Under the pieces are notes generated by a model. It saw only the letters and a program-made list of their open reading frames with translations. It did not search any database and was not told the DNA's origin. From positions 1 through 49,538 of the forward strand of contig NZ_JAUXYL010000043.1 in NCBI RefSeq assembly GCF_030694375.1: a stretch of 49,538 bases of DNA. Direction: 5' to 3'. Of this stretch, positions 49,320 to 49,538 are shown piece by piece (the first letter of the stretch is position 1; every line of letters begins with the position of its first letter). The stretch is from Algoriphagus sp. (GTDB lineage Bacteria; Bacteroidota; Bacteroidia; Cytophagales; Cyclobacteriaceae). The position numbers and the translations under genes are program-made.

Positions 49320-49507
49320 TCAGAGGGCCAACAAGATAACATAAACTTAAAAGTCCACAGCAACTTGGACGCCCAACGCCCACAGCATTATAGACCAGAC
49401 CAAGCTTGGATGAGTTTGACCTGATGCGAGCGATCTAAATCCTGTCAGGCTTGTATTTCTGTTTCGCTCCTGCTTCTTCCCTTCAAAACAGGGAGGGTTT
49501 AAACGCA

Positions 49508-49538
49508 AAAAAGCCTCTGGATTGCTCCAAAGGCTTTT
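49508..49538. terminator. Terminator-like hairpin at the window edge
   Basis: AAAAGCCT...AGGCTTTT with a GCCTCTGG/CCAAAGGC stem (one mismatch). Symmetrical A and T ends. The gene it serves lies outside the window or on the decayed strand. Confidence 0.5.

Noticed and set aside
1..49538. tRNA, rRNA, CRISPR arrays and replication origin
   Set aside because: No T-arm or acceptor patterns, rRNA blocks, regularly spaced direct repeats or DnaA-box clusters were noticed on reading the gaps; this was by eye, not by a model search.

Overview
The window looks like chromosomal DNA from a member of the Bacteroidota, most likely order Cytophagales, family Cyclobacteriaceae (Algoriphagus-like). The grounds are TAnnTTTG -7 promoter boxes, weak ribosome binding sites, families found mainly in this phylum (DUF4421, DUF4221, AAA/DUF4143, GG-leader natural-product precursors), a eukaryote-type NrdB and a group III-like phosphofructokinase. 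The genus is an inference; no rRNA, tRNA or CRISPR was seen.

Layout. 1-600: three decayed or partial genes. 600-9000: carbohydrate functions (CE15 glucuronoyl-esterase-like protein, lipoprotein beta-propeller with cytochrome c domain, CE7 acetyl-xylan esterase, 6-phosphofructokinase), a PAS/metallo-beta-lactamase-fold operon, two tandem small membrane paralogues and a structured triple repeat. 9360-13100: PPK2 polyphosphate kinase, ALDH7-type dehydrogenase, DUF4421 outer-membrane protein. 13774-17007: four glycosyltransferases in two convergent pairs. 17100-26195: housekeeping genes (aspartate aminotransferase, MORN-like protein, SYLF protein, YraN, LipB, PolB-like exonuclease, RNase R, polyprenyl synthetase, rhomboid protease). 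40844-49183: a large BNR-repeat secreted protein, ribosomal proteins L27/L21, class Ia ribonucleotide reductase nrdB-nrdA and a DUF1569 protein.

The standout region is an accessory island, about 26.2-40.8 kb. It has a divergent XRE regulator carrying a 16-nt poly-C tract, a fused C39-like/VKOR/thioredoxin oxidoreductase, a six-cysteine GG-leader peptide (A), a DUF4221 lipoprotein, a C39 peptidase ABC transporter, an HlyD-family adaptor, a LanC-like protein without recognisable zinc ligands, two glycosyltransferases, a four-cysteine GG-leader peptide (B) and a second DUF4221 lipoprotein. This is the parts list of a secreted, disulfide-bonded, possibly glycosylated peptide (compare the sublancin/glycocin logic: precursor, C39 transporter, thiol oxidases, glycosyltransferase). 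No lanthipeptide dehydratase or radical SAM enzyme is present.

A nearly identical 39-bp element lies between the XRE gene and the oxidoreductase and again before peptide B; a weaker copy precedes the transporter. The homopolymer tract could switch the regulator's C-terminus and so the whole cluster. The island is edged by two AAA/DUF4143 ATPase paralogues, and a diverged second copy of the rhomboid gene's 3' end sits at its far side in the same orientation, which suggests insertion or allelic replacement at that gene.
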